Shown: positions 1 through 8,090 of the stretch, piece after piece
Layout of the letters: every line of letters starts with the position of its first letter
Position numbering within the stretch: position 1 is the first letter of the stretch
Assembly: GCA_028279305.1 (NCBI GenBank)
Contig: JANQOA010000166.1
Span: 1-37,880 of the forward strand
DNA length: 37,880 nt
Source: Pseudomonadales bacterium
Lineage (GTDB): Bacteria > Pseudomonadota > Gammaproteobacteria > Pseudomonadales > Azotimanducaceae
Direction: 5' to 3'
Notes under the pieces: generated by a model
What the model was told of the DNA's origin: nothing
The model's database searches: none
The model's input: the letters and a program-made list of their open reading frames with translations, nothing else
Made by a program: the position numbers and the translations under genes

Positions 1-116
1 CGGCGCTGCCGCGCTTTCTGATGATGCTGGCGGTCACCGGCGGCGGACTGGTGATCTATGCCGGCCTGCTGTTCATCTGCGGGGTACGCCCGCGGCACCT
101 GGTGCACCGCATTTAG
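1..116 (+). CDS. murJ: Lipid II flippase MurJ, C-terminal end (partial)
   Basis: Only the last 37 codons are present, read in the frame that begins at base 3 and ends with TAG at 114–116. The peptide is a hydrophobic helix (LAVTGGGLVIYAGLLFICG) followed by a short basic tail, which fits the last membrane helix of MurJ, the flippase that moves lipid II across the inner membrane for peptidoglycan synthesis. The identification rests mainly on context: murJ directly precedes ribF in many gammaproteobacteria, and the next gene here is ribF on the same strand. The fragment alone is too short to exclude another multi-pass membrane protein. Confidence 0.6.
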   Translation, partial: ALPRFLMMLAVTGGGLVIYAGLLFICGVRPRHLVHRI

Positions 117-159
117 GGCCCGCCGCCAGCGCAGGCCTGTCATCAGCCCACACCAGGCA

Positions 160-190
160 TTGGGTAAACTGCGGGCAGCGCCGGTATACT
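160..190 (+). promoter_or_regulatory. Candidate ribF promoter placed for a nearly leaderless transcript
   Basis: A TATACT box at 185–190 (five of six consensus bases) has TTGGGT at 160–165 upstream, with a long 19-base spacer. A start about seven bases after the box would fall at 196–198, on the ribF ATG at 198. No Shine-Dalgarno sequence is visible before that ATG, which fits. The −35 match is weak, so this is a candidate only. Confidence 0.35.
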
Positions 191-197
191 TAATGCC

Positions 198-1139
198 ATG
201 GAAATCATAAACGGCGTACACAACATCCGCCCGCGGCATCTGGGCAACGCGGTAACCATGGGCAATTTTGACGGCGTGCACCGCGGCCACCAGCTATTGC
301 TGACCAGGTTGGGCGAAAAAGCAGCGGAGCTGCAGGTGGCCAGCCTGTTGATCACCTTTGAACCCCAGCCCAGGGAATATTTTGCCGGTGCGGAAGTGCC
401 GCCGCGCTTAACCCGGCTGCGGGAAAAAGTCGAGTTGCTGCGCCGTACCGGCCTGCAGCGCCTGTTGTTGCTGCCGTTTAACGAGCGCACCGCCCGCACA
501 CCGCCGCGCTGGATTACCCATGACCTGCTGCACGACCTGCTGGGAGCCCGCTACATGGTGGTGGGGGATGACTTCCGCTTCGGCCGCGCCCGGGAGGGCG
601 ACTTTCAGGCGCTGAAAGCAGCCGGCCGGGAACTGGGCTATGGGGTGGAACATCTGCATACCCATGAGTTCGGCGCGGAACGCATCAGCAGCACCCGGGT
701 GCGCAAAGTGCTGGCCGCCGGTGATTTTCAGTTGGCGCAGAAACTGCTGGGGCATGAGTACTTTATCATGGGACGCGTGGTCTACGGCCGGCAATTGGGG
801 CGCCAGTTGGGTGTACCCACCGCTAACATCCGCCTGCAGCGTTACAAAGCGGCATTGGAAGGGGTTTATTGCGTATCCGTTGAGGGTATCGGCAACAACA
901 TTTATGAGGGGATTGCCAATATCGGCGTCCGCCCCACTGTCGACGGCAAAGAACCGCTGTTGGAGGTGCATGTATTTGATTTCAGCGGCAATCTGTACGG
1001 TCAGTTGTTAACCATCCGCTTCAAGCAGAAGTTGCGGGATGAGCAGGCGTTCGCCTCCATTGATGCTCTGAAGGAGCAGATTGACAAAGACATAGCGGAA
1101 GCCAAAGCCTGGTTCAGCGAGAGCGCCAACGGTGTTTAG
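198..1139 (+). CDS. ribF: Bifunctional riboflavin kinase / FAD synthetase RibF
   Basis: RibF phosphorylates riboflavin to FMN and adenylylates FMN to FAD in the cytoplasm. The 313-residue length is typical. The N-terminal nucleotidyltransferase domain shows TMGNFDGVHRGH (residues 20–31), with the HxGH-type ATP-binding signature in its RibF form, and ISSTRVRKVL near 165–175. The C-terminal kinase domain begins around 190 with GRVVYGRQLGRQLGVPTANI, whose PTANI motif binds flavin and nucleotide. The ATG at 198 is chosen because the family motif follows at the usual distance, although no ribosome-binding site precedes it. Its end overlaps the lspA start by 8 bases, so the two are translationally linked. 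In most relatives ileS lies between ribF and lspA; here it does not. Confidence 0.96.
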   Translation: MEIINGVHNIRPRHLGNAVTMGNFDGVHRGHQLLLTRLGEKAAELQVASLLITFEPQPREYFAGAEVPPRLTRLREKVELLRRTGLQRLLLLPFNERTARTPPRWITHDLLHDLLGARYMVVGDDFRFGRAREGDFQALKAAGRELGYGVEHLHTHEFGAERISSTRVRKVLAAGDFQLAQKLLGHEYFIMGRVVYGRQLGRQLGVPTANIRLQRYKAALEGVYCVSVEGIGNNIYEGIANIGVRPTVDGKEPLLEVHVFDFSGNLYGQLLTIRFKQKLRDEQAFASIDALKEQIDKDIAEAKAWFSESANGV

Positions 1140-1647
1140 CCCCAGATTAGCAGGCGGGCTGGGCGTGGCCGCGGTCATTTTCGCGCTGGATCAAGCCACC
1201 AAATACTGGGTGGTGAGCCAGCTTGCATACCAGCAGCAGGTACCGGTTCTGCCGTTTTTTTCCTGGGTGCGCTGGCACAACGACGGTGCCGCCTTTTCCT
1301 TTCTGTCCGGAGCCGGCGGCTGGCAGCGCTGGTTTTTTATCATTCTGGCGGTGGGTTTTTCAGCGTTTCTGATTTACGAGCTGGCCCGGCTGCCGAAAAA
1401 CGAAAAAGTGATGGGCTGGGTATTCAGCCTGATTCTGGGCGGCGCGCTGGGAAATCTCACCGACCGCGTGCTGAACGGTTACGTGGTGGACTTTATTCTG
1501 GTCCACTACCAGCAGTATTACTTTCCGGCCTTTAACGTGGCTGACAGTGCGTTGTTTTGCGGCGCGGCGCTGTGGATTCTAACGATGATTCTGCAGTGGC
1601 GGCAGCAGCGGCGGGACCATGGCGAGGCGCAAAGCGGCGGCAGATGA
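1132..1647 (+). CDS. lspA: Lipoprotein signal peptidase (signal peptidase II) LspA
   Basis: LspA cleaves the signal peptide of prolipoproteins just before the lipidated cysteine, in the inner membrane. The 171-residue protein has four hydrophobic segments (about 8–25, 68–84, 95–110 and 138–155). The two catalytic aspartates lie in GNLTDR (D111) and FNVADS (D138), and the N-terminal DQATKYWV signature is present. The start is a GTG at 1132 inside the ribF stop region; the end overlaps fkpB as ATGA (1644–1647). The basic, Gln/Arg-rich tail is common in the family. The lipoprotein BamD encoded in this window (lipobox Cys41) would be a substrate. Confidence 0.95.
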   Translation: MFSPRLAGGLGVAAVIFALDQATKYWVVSQLAYQQQVPVLPFFSWVRWHNDGAAFSFLSGAGGWQRWFFIILAVGFSAFLIYELARLPKNEKVMGWVFSLILGGALGNLTDRVLNGYVVDFILVHYQQYYFPAFNVADSALFCGAALWILTMILQWRQQRRDHGEAQSGGR

Positions 1648-2150
1648 ACGACGTTATTGCCAAAACCGGGTCGCCGCGTATCACCCAGGGCAGCCGGGTG
1701 ACCCTGCACTTTTCCCTGCTGTTTGACGGCGGCAGGGAAATCGACAGTACCCGGGACGGTAAACCCGCCAGTTTTGTGGTTGGCGACGGCAACTTGCTGC
1801 CGGGATTTGAAGCGGTATTGATGGGCCGTCAGGCGGGTTACGCGGAGCAGATTGTCATCCCCGCGGCGCAGGCGTTTGGCGAGCACAATCCGGACAACGT
1901 GCAGCTTATCGAGCGGACCCGTTTTCGCGATCTGCACAGCCCCGGGGATAACGCCGACAGCGGACAGGTTGGGCTGGAGGACGGGCTGCAGGAAGGTCTG
2001 GTGGTGTCGTTCCAGGCCCCCGATGGAGAACTGCCCGGGGTTATTGTGGGCCTGTATGAGCGCACCGTTAAAGTTGACTTCAATCACCCGCTGAGCGGCA
2101 AGGACATCACCTTTGACGTTGCGGTGCTGAAAGTGGAAGAACCCGGCTGA
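1644..2150 (+). CDS. fkpB: FKBP-type peptidyl-prolyl cis-trans isomerase, SlpA/FkpB type
   Basis: This 168-residue protein is a cytoplasmic prolyl isomerase and chaperone of the SlyD/SlpA group. It begins with the FKBP strand VTLHFSLLFDGGREIDST, followed by GNLLPGFEAVLMGRQAGYAEQIVIPAAQAFGEH. The insert-in-flap segment around 85–140 is typical of SlpA. The ATG at 1644 overlaps the lspA stop (ATGA); longer in-frame extensions upstream lie inside lspA and look like Ala/Arg-rich shadow sequence. The gene normally sits between lspA and ispH. Here ispH is missing and the next gene (pseudopilin) comes from the other strand. Confidence 0.9.
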   Translation: MNDVIAKTGSPRITQGSRVTLHFSLLFDGGREIDSTRDGKPASFVVGDGNLLPGFEAVLMGRQAGYAEQIVIPAAQAFGEHNPDNVQLIERTRFRDLHSPGDNADSGQVGLEDGLQEGLVVSFQAPDGELPGVIVGLYERTVKVDFNHPLSGKDITFDVAVLKVEEPG

Positions 2151-2182
2151 ACCTGTCAGCAATGTCAGCCGGGGAGTGCGCC

Positions 2183-2743
2183 TCAGACGCATTCCAGCGG
2201 CCTGCCGCGAACGTCTTCATGCACCCCGTCATCGTCAGCGTCGTTGGACAGGTAGACCCGGCCGGCAAAGTTCAGAACCAGTTGGCGGGCATGCCGTATG
2301 TCGCCGTTGACCGGGCAGAACAGGAAGTGGCCATTCTGCCAGTCCGTCATGCCGGAGGGATTAAAGCGCAGGTAGCCGCGGTTGCGAAAGGCGCGCCAGG
2401 CCACCCGGGTGGCCGGCATCCGCGGCAGCCGGCGTATGACTGCATCCTGCCCGTCGATAACCCGGTTACCGTTAAGGTCTTCAAACGCCATGGTGCCGTT
2501 GTGCCAGGTGTTGCGGCTGCCGCAGCCATCAGCGGCGGCGGGACACAGAGTGACCACCACGCCTTTGATGATGGCAGTGTGCCGGGCGGTGCTGATGAGG
2601 CTGACAAACTGGTCCACGTCCGCTTGCAGGCGGCGTTTTGCCGCCAGGGCCGGCCACTGCACACTTGCCATGCCGAGCAGTATGGCTATCAGCAGCACGC
2701 TGACCAGCAATTCGATTAAGGTGATGCCCGCATTCTGTTGCAC
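2183..2743 (-). CDS. fimT: Minor type IV pseudopilin, GspH/FimT family
   Basis: This 186-residue protein has a class III signal: a five-residue leader ending in glycine, then ITLIELLVSVLLIAILLG. Prepilin peptidase would cut between G6 and I7, with the conserved Glu at mature position 5, and the helix anchors the protein and packs into the pilus. The C-terminal half fits the FimT/GspH globular domain and contains two cysteine pairs and a strongly acidic SNDADDDGVHEDV segment near the end. It starts with GTG at 2743; an in-frame TAA three codons upstream leaves no other start and no Shine-Dalgarno sequence is visible. It follows pilS–pilR, the pseudomonad arrangement, but the other minor pilin genes (pilV, pilW, pilX, pilY1, pilE) are absent. 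Confidence 0.85.
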   Translation of the reverse strand: MQQNAGITLIELLVSVLLIAILLGMASVQWPALAAKRRLQADVDQFVSLISTARHTAIIKGVVVTLCPAAADGCGSRNTWHNGTMAFEDLNGNRVIDGQDAVIRRLPRMPATRVAWRAFRNRGYLRFNPSGMTDWQNGHFLFCPVNGDIRHARQLVLNFAGRVYLSNDADDDGVHEDVRGRPLECV

Positions 2744-2805
2744 GCAACAACGTTACGCGGAGCCGGGGCTCCATACTGTAGGCGCATAACCCGGACCGGG
2801 GTGGG

Positions 2806-4284
2806 TTATTCCATCTCCAGTTTTTTCAACTTATAACGCAGGGCGCGGAATGTAATGCCCAGGGCTTTGGCTGCCGCGGTTTTGTTCCAGCGGGTATCGT
2901 CCAGCGCCTGGGTGATCAGCGCCCGCTCAATACCTTCCAGATACTCTTCCAGGCTCTGCCCCGGCGGTAACGACAGGTTGCCGGCCTGGGCTGCGGGATC
3001 ATTGCCCGCTGCGTTAGGCGCAGCGGCTGCAGCCGCATCCGCAGTCTCGCCAGCGGCGGCTGATGCCTTTTCGCCATCAACCGGGCTGTCTAGCTGTTGC
3101 GCGGGGCCGGCCGGGGCTGGGGCGCCGCCGTGATTGCCGCTGAGTTGCAGGTCGTCGAGAGTGATGGTGTTGCCTTCACATAAGGTGAAAGCGCGTTCCA
3201 GAATATTCTCCAGTTCGCGGATGTTGCCGGGAAACGCATAAACCTGCAGAGCCGCTGAGGCTTCATCGGACATGACCGGTACCGAGCCGCCATATTCCGA
3301 CGCCAGGCGTTTAAGCGTGGCTTCCACCAGCTCGTGCAGATCATCGGGATGGTCGCGCAACGCGGGTATGTGCAGTTCAATCACATTCAACCGGTAGTAC
3401 AGGTCCTGACGGAAATTATCCGCCGCCACCTCTCCGGCCAGGTCCTTATGGGTGGCGCTGAGAATGCGCACGTCGGTCACGTCCTCGTTCTGTGAGCCCA
3501 CCGGCCGCACCGCTTTTTCCTGGATCGCGCGCAGCAGCTTGACCTGCATGGACAGCGGCAGATCCGCCACCTCGTCCAGAAACAGGGTGCCGCCGGCGGC
3601 AGCCTGAAACAGGCCCTGTTTATCACTGACCGCGCCGGTAAAGCTGCCTTTTACATGGCCGAAGAATTCACTTTCCATCAATTCCGAGGGGATGGCGCCG
3701 CAGTTGACCGGCACAAACGGCCCCGGCTGGCGCGGCCCCATGGCATGGATGAGGCGCGCCGCCACCTCTTTACCGGAGCCGGATTCGCCGCTGATGTAAA
3801 TCGGCGCCTGGGAACGGGCCAGCTTTTTGATCTGGTTGCGCAGTTGTGTCATGGGGGCCGACGTGCCCAGCAGGGTGGGGCCGGTGCTGCCGCCATCCGC
3901 CCCTTCACTGTCCAGATCGGATACTTTCAGCGCGCTGTCGACCAGCGTGCGCAGTTGTTCGAGATCTATGGGCTTCTGCAGAAAGTCAAAAGCGCCCGCC
4001 TTCAGCGCGGAGATGGCGGTGTCCATGGAGCCGAACGCGGTAATCATCGCCACCGGCAGTTGCGGGTGGTTCTGATTAATGTGATTCACCAGTTCCAGAC
4101 CGTTGCCGTCCGGTAGGTGCATATCGGTCAGGCACAAGTCGAATTCCTGATCCTGCAGGCACTGGTAAGCCTGGCCCAGATCCGCCGCGGCCACGGTCTC
4201 CAGCTTCATGCGGCCCAGGGTAATTTCCAGCAGTTCCCGGATGTCGGGTTCGTCGTCGACAATCAGCGTGCGTTTGGTGCTCAT
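2806..4284 (-). CDS. pilR: Sigma-54-dependent response regulator PilR
   Basis: PilR activates RpoN-dependent transcription of the major pilin gene after phosphorylation by PilS. Domains in order: receiver (1–120) with D10/D11, phospho-acceptor D54 (CLTDMHLPDG) and K104; AAA+ domain with Walker A GESGSGKE (166–173) and the sigma-54 contact loop GSFTGA (213–218); then a Fis-type helix-turn-helix at the C-terminus (NKTAAAKALGITFRALRYKLK). Between the ATPase and DNA-binding domains is a long Ala/Gly/Pro-rich linker of about 70 residues, longer than usual. The 492-residue length is slightly above the roughly 445 expected, and the linker accounts for it. The start lies 10 bases after the pilS stop, so the two are co-transcribed. 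Confidence 0.93.
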   Translation of the reverse strand: MSTKRTLIVDDEPDIRELLEITLGRMKLETVAAADLGQAYQCLQDQEFDLCLTDMHLPDGNGLELVNHINQNHPQLPVAMITAFGSMDTAISALKAGAFDFLQKPIDLEQLRTLVDSALKVSDLDSEGADGGSTGPTLLGTSAPMTQLRNQIKKLARSQAPIYISGESGSGKEVAARLIHAMGPRQPGPFVPVNCGAIPSELMESEFFGHVKGSFTGAVSDKQGLFQAAAGGTLFLDEVADLPLSMQVKLLRAIQEKAVRPVGSQNEDVTDVRILSATHKDLAGEVAADNFRQDLYYRLNVIELHIPALRDHPDDLHELVEATLKRLASEYGGSVPVMSDEASAALQVYAFPGNIRELENILERAFTLCEGNTITLDDLQLSGNHGGAPAPAGPAQQLDSPVDGEKASAAAGETADAAAAAAPNAAGNDPAAQAGNLSLPPGQSLEEYLEGIERALITQALDDTRWNKTAAAKALGITFRALRYKLKKLEME

Positions 4285-4294
4285 GGCTAAGTGC

Positions 4295-5935
4295 TTATGC
4301 AGTGATCCGGTCAGGGTGGGCGAATAGGATCCTAAATACGCTGCCGGTTGTCACATCTCCGCTCTGTTCATTGGGAAAGTAGCTTAACTGGGCTTGATTG
4401 GCTTCACATAATTCTCTGGAAATGTACAAACCCAGGCCGGTGCCTTTGAGGGACGATGTGGTAAAAGGCTGGAACAGTTTCTCCGCCAGGTCCGGATCCA
4501 CGCCGGGACCGAAGTCAACCACGTTCAAAAACGGCCGGTCGGACGACTTGTCCACCCCGGCGATGAGTTCCACGGCAGGCCCGGCGCCGTTCTCTTCGGA
4601 GTAACGGATGCCGTTGTCAACCAGGTTGGTCAGCGCCTGGTTCAACTGCACCGGGTCGACGCGTATTTCGGTGGAGTCCGGCTCCACCCGTACCGTTAAC
4701 TGGGCCTGCGGTTTGGCTTCCAGAAATTCCGCGCGGAACTCCTGCAGGTGTTCCGCCAGGTTCAGCCGCTGCGGCTGGGGCGAGCGGCGGCGGGACATTT
4801 CCAGCACATTTTCCACCACCCCGTTCATGCGGCGGCAGTGGCTGATGATGATATCCGTCAGGCGCTGGTCCGGCGCCGCCAGTTCATCGGATTCGTTTAA
4901 CAACTGGGCGGCGTGACTGATCGCGCCCAGGGGATTACGTACCTCGTGGGCAATACTGGCGGACAGACGCCCCAGCTCCGCCAGCTTGAGTTGTTGGGCC
5001 TGTTGCTGAACCTCGCCGGTGTCTTCCAGAAAGATGGTGATATCACCGCTGCTGTCGGTGGTGCGCAGCGCGGAAAAGTTGGCGCGGATTTCCGGCGTAT
5101 GCGGGCGCACCTGGAAGGGCGGGGTGCGCAGCGAGGTGTTTTCCCGCCACGACGCCAGCGCGGCACTCAGGGTGTCCGGCAGATGGGTCAGATCTTCATC
5201 GCCGCGGGCGCCGATCAGGGCGGTTGCCGATTGGTTGTACATGCGCACCTGATCGTTCTGGTCCACAACAATAATGCCGGTGCGCATGCGCTGGATAATC
5301 AGGCGGTTCAGCCGTTCCAGATCAGCGAGTTCCGCGGCCTGGGTCAGCGCGCGGATATCGTTCTGGCGCAGCCGGTTGGACAGGCTCTGCACCCCCAGGC
5401 TGGCGGAGAAGTAGATGATGCCGAATACCCCGGCCTGGAAGAAGTCGTAGTTACTGTCCGGCACCGAGATGAACAGGTAAAACTCTTCGTATAACAAAGC
5501 TACCGACGCAATGGCGGCGAGAAAGGTGGCGCTGCGGCCGGTCACCAGGATGGCGCCGGTCACTACCGTAATCAGGATCAGCGGCGCAAAGCCGCTGGCG
5601 ATGCCGCCTGAGGCATAGGTCATGAAAGCCAGGCTGACGATGTCGAATACCACCAGGCCGAGGCTGAGCTGGGCCCGGTTCACCCAGATTTTGGGGATAA
5701 GCTGCACCAGCAGGCCGGACAGCAGGTTAAGCAGCGTATACCCCAGACAGAACCAGAGGAAGACTTCGGGTAACAAATCCCCCAGGCGGGTGCTGAACAG
5801 GTCCTGGCTATAGGCCACCAGCAACGCAAACCCGACAAATGCGCGGTAGTAATTGTAGATGCGCAGCAGGCCGAGATTCAGATCCAGCCGGCGGCGCTCG
5901 ATTTCGGCGATGATTTCGGCGCGGTAGGTGGTCAC
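4295..5935 (-). CDS. pilS: Sensor histidine kinase PilS
   Basis: PilS is the inner-membrane partner of PilR. The 546-residue protein has about six hydrophobic segments in residues 30–185, a PAS-like domain (about 205–310) and a histidine kinase core. The H-box is ASIAHEVRNPLG with the phospho-accepting H330. The ATP-binding domain shows the N-box (ALTNLVDNGIRYS), the G1 box DFGPGVD and the G2 box GTGLGLYISREL. The start is GTG at 5935 with no clear ribosome-binding site; the gene lies 30 bases after bamD on the same strand. The multi-helix N-terminus followed by PAS and kinase matches PilS, and the adjacent PilR-type regulator supports the name. Confidence 0.92.
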   Translation of the reverse strand: MTTYRAEIIAEIERRRLDLNLGLLRIYNYYRAFVGFALLVAYSQDLFSTRLGDLLPEVFLWFCLGYTLLNLLSGLLVQLIPKIWVNRAQLSLGLVVFDIVSLAFMTYASGGIASGFAPLILITVVTGAILVTGRSATFLAAIASVALLYEEFYLFISVPDSNYDFFQAGVFGIIYFSASLGVQSLSNRLRQNDIRALTQAAELADLERLNRLIIQRMRTGIIVVDQNDQVRMYNQSATALIGARGDEDLTHLPDTLSAALASWRENTSLRTPPFQVRPHTPEIRANFSALRTTDSSGDITIFLEDTGEVQQQAQQLKLAELGRLSASIAHEVRNPLGAISHAAQLLNESDELAAPDQRLTDIIISHCRRMNGVVENVLEMSRRRSPQPQRLNLAEHLQEFRAEFLEAKPQAQLTVRVEPDSTEIRVDPVQLNQALTNLVDNGIRYSEENGAGPAVELIAGVDKSSDRPFLNVVDFGPGVDPDLAEKLFQPFTTSSLKGTGLGLYISRELCEANQAQLSYFPNEQSGDVTTGSVFRILFAHPDRITA

Positions 5936-5965
5936 TCAATTAGCCGATGGTAGGGGGCCACTTGA

Positions 5966-7030
5966 TCAGCCGATAAAGGGCAGCCAACTGAACCAGCCGC
6001 CCCGTTTCTTCGGCGCCTCTTCCACTTGCGGCTGAGGCTGCACGGGTGGCGGTTCAAATCCCTCGGGATGCTGAATCTTTAATGGCGGCGGTACATCCGG
6101 ACGGTCGAACAGGCCCAGGGTCATGATGTTGGTCCAGGAGCGGTCGCGGTTGCGGATCTGCTCGTCCAGCACCAGGTTGCCGTTTTCGTCAAAGGACGGA
6201 TGGTTGGGGTAGTTAATGGCCAGTACCCGCAGGGCGTTGTTGGCTTCGTCTTCAAGCCCCAGTTTGTAGTTGGCCTCCACCAGCACGGTTAACGCTTCTG
6301 CCGTGCTTTCAGCTTGCGGATACACTTCCAGTACATATTTTGCCCGCTTGGCGGCCGCCACGTAAGCGTTGCGGCGCATATAGTAGTCCGCCACCGCCAG
6401 CTCGGAGCGGGCCAGCAGGTTGCGCAGATGTACCATGCGCTGTTTGGTGTCCGCTACGTAGGGGCTGTCCGGATAACGCGCCAGCAGCTGGGCGAAGTCG
6501 CTGTACGCCTGCCGGGCCGGGGCCATATCGCGTTTAGCGTAGTCCGTTTTGAAAAAGCGGTCCATCAGGCCCTGGTTTTTGCCGTAGGCGGACAGGCCTT
6601 TTATATAGTAGGCGTAGTCCACATTTGAATGTTGCGGGTGCAGGCGGATAAACCGTTCCGCAGCCGCGCTGGCGCCGTCCAGATCAAAAGACATGTAACG
6701 TGCGAACACCAGCTCCAGTTGCGCCTGTTCAGCGTAGCGGCCGAACGGAAAACGCGCTTCCAGCAGTTCCAGCTGGCTGATCGCCTGCTGGTAATTGCCC
6801 GAGCGCAAGCTGCGTTGGGCTTCGCGGTAAACTTTTTGTTCGGTGGTGTTGATTTCCTCAACATCGCCCCGTGTGTCCTTGTCTTTGCCGAAGAACGGAA
6901 TCCAGCTGCAGCCGGCCACGGTCACCGCCATCAGTACTACCGCCAGGCACTGTTTGAGTGCGCGCAAACACTTTCTAAGTCCGCGCAAGCGGGGGGCGCT
7001 GGAAACGGGGTAGGGGTGTCTCAATATCAT
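5966..7030 (-). CDS. bamD: Outer membrane protein assembly factor BamD (lipoprotein)
   Basis: BamD is the essential lipoprotein of the BAM complex that inserts beta-barrel proteins into the outer membrane. The N-terminus carries a signal peptide ending in the lipobox VAGC, with C41 the lipidation site. The rest is made of TPR-like helical repeats: YREAQRSLRSGNYQQAISQLELLEARFPFG and RYPDSPYVADTKQRM are family hallmarks. The C-terminus adds a Pro-rich tail ending in a Trp/Phe-rich hydrophobic stretch. The ATG at 7030 (354 residues) is chosen because longer in-frame starts, back to 7273, run into the divergent rluD gene and have no signal-peptide character. Divergence from rluD, as here, is conserved in pseudomonads. 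Confidence 0.95.
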   Translation of the reverse strand: MILRHPYPVSSAPRLRGLRKCLRALKQCLAVVLMAVTVAGCSWIPFFGKDKDTRGDVEEINTTEQKVYREAQRSLRSGNYQQAISQLELLEARFPFGRYAEQAQLELVFARYMSFDLDGASAAAERFIRLHPQHSNVDYAYYIKGLSAYGKNQGLMDRFFKTDYAKRDMAPARQAYSDFAQLLARYPDSPYVADTKQRMVHLRNLLARSELAVADYYMRRNAYVAAAKRAKYVLEVYPQAESTAEALTVLVEANYKLGLEDEANNALRVLAINYPNHPSFDENGNLVLDEQIRNRDRSWTNIMTLGLFDRPDVPPPLKIQHPEGFEPPPVQPQPQVEEAPKKRGGWFSWLPFIG

Positions 7031-7091
7031 GATCTGATCACAGGGGAAACTGGTCGCTATTTTTACCAATTTCGTTAGGGTTGCAACCTGC

Positions 7092-8090
7092 ATGAGCAAT
7101 TTTCCCCACAATTCTGAACACATCGACCAGCGGGTTGTGGTGCCGCCGGACCTGGGAGGCCAGCGTTTTGACAGAATTGCCGCCGACTTGTTCAGCCGTT
7201 TTTCCCGGGTGGAACTCAGCCGCTGGATCGAGCAGGGCTGTCTGACCGTTGACGGGCAGACCCGCAAAGGCAAATCACGTCTGCGCGGCGGTGAAGTGCT
7301 GCACCTGCAGGCTGTACAGCTGCCCCGGGAAGACTGGCAGCAGGCTGAAGCGATGCCCCTGGACCTGGTATATGAAGACGACCATCTGCTGGTGCTGAAT
7401 AAGCCGGCGGGGCTGGTTGTGCATCCCGGCGCCGGAAATCCGGCCGGTACCCTGTTGAACGGGCTGTTGCATCACCGCCCCGGTCTCAGCAGGCTGCCCC
7501 GGGCGGGGGTGGTACACCGGTTGGACAAAGACACCAGCGGCATCATGGTGGTGGCTGCTTCAGACCAGGCGCAGAAGGCGTTGAGCCGCATGATCAGCAG
7601 TAAACAGGTTGGGCGCACTTATCTGGGGGTGGCCGAAGGGCGCATGGTTGCGGGCCAGGATGTGGATAAGGCCATAGGCAGGCATCCCCAGGTGCGGACC
7701 CGGCAGGCGGTGCGTGAAGACGGCAAACCCGCCTACACGCAATTCCGGGTCCGGGAACGCTTCCGCACCCATACCCTGGTGCAGGCGAAACTGGGTACCG
7801 GCAGGACCCATCAGATTCGCGTGCACCTGCAGAGTATCGGTTATCCGCTGGTGGGCGACAGGCGCTATGGCGCCCGGGGCCGTGTGCCGGCGGGCGCCAG
7901 TGCGGAACTGCTGCAGGCGCTGCAGCAGTTTCCGCGTCAGGCCCTGCATGCCCTGCAACTTACCCTGCAGCATCCCGTCACGCAGCAGATGCTGGATTTT
8001 ACCGCGCCGTTGGCGGCGGACATGCAACATCTGCTGGCGCAACTGCGCAAGGACACTAACCGCAGCGACGTCCATGACCAGCCGGCCTGA
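7092..8090 (+). CDS. rluD: 23S rRNA pseudouridine synthase RluD
   Basis: RluD makes pseudouridines 1911, 1915 and 1917 in helix 69 of 23S rRNA. The 332-residue protein has an N-terminal S4 RNA-binding domain (about 22–75, GGQRFDRIAADLFSRFSRVELSRWI) and an RluA-type catalytic domain with HRLDKDTSG (142–150), whose D145 is the catalytic aspartate. LGTGRTHQIRVHL and the preceding KPAGLVVHPG are further family signatures. The start region is divergent from bamD with a 61-base intergenic stretch. The stop lies inside the pgeF start, a 17-base overlap, so the pair is probably one transcript. Confidence 0.96.
   Translation: MSNFPHNSEHIDQRVVVPPDLGGQRFDRIAADLFSRFSRVELSRWIEQGCLTVDGQTRKGKSRLRGGEVLHLQAVQLPREDWQQAEAMPLDLVYEDDHLLVLNKPAGLVVHPGAGNPAGTLLNGLLHHRPGLSRLPRAGVVHRLDKDTSGIMVVAASDQAQKALSRMISSKQVGRTYLGVAEGRMVAGQDVDKAIGRHPQVRTRQAVREDGKPAYTQFRVRERFRTHTLVQAKLGTGRTHQIRVHLQSIGYPLVGDRRYGARGRVPAGASAELLQALQQFPRQALHALQLTLQHPVTQQMLDFTAPLAADMQHLLAQLRKDTNRSDVHDQPA

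Noticed and set aside
2786..2809. Inverted repeat ATAACCC–GGGTTAT at the end of pilR
   Set aside because: Considered as an intrinsic terminator, but the stem overlaps the pilR stop codon and no T run follows on either strand.
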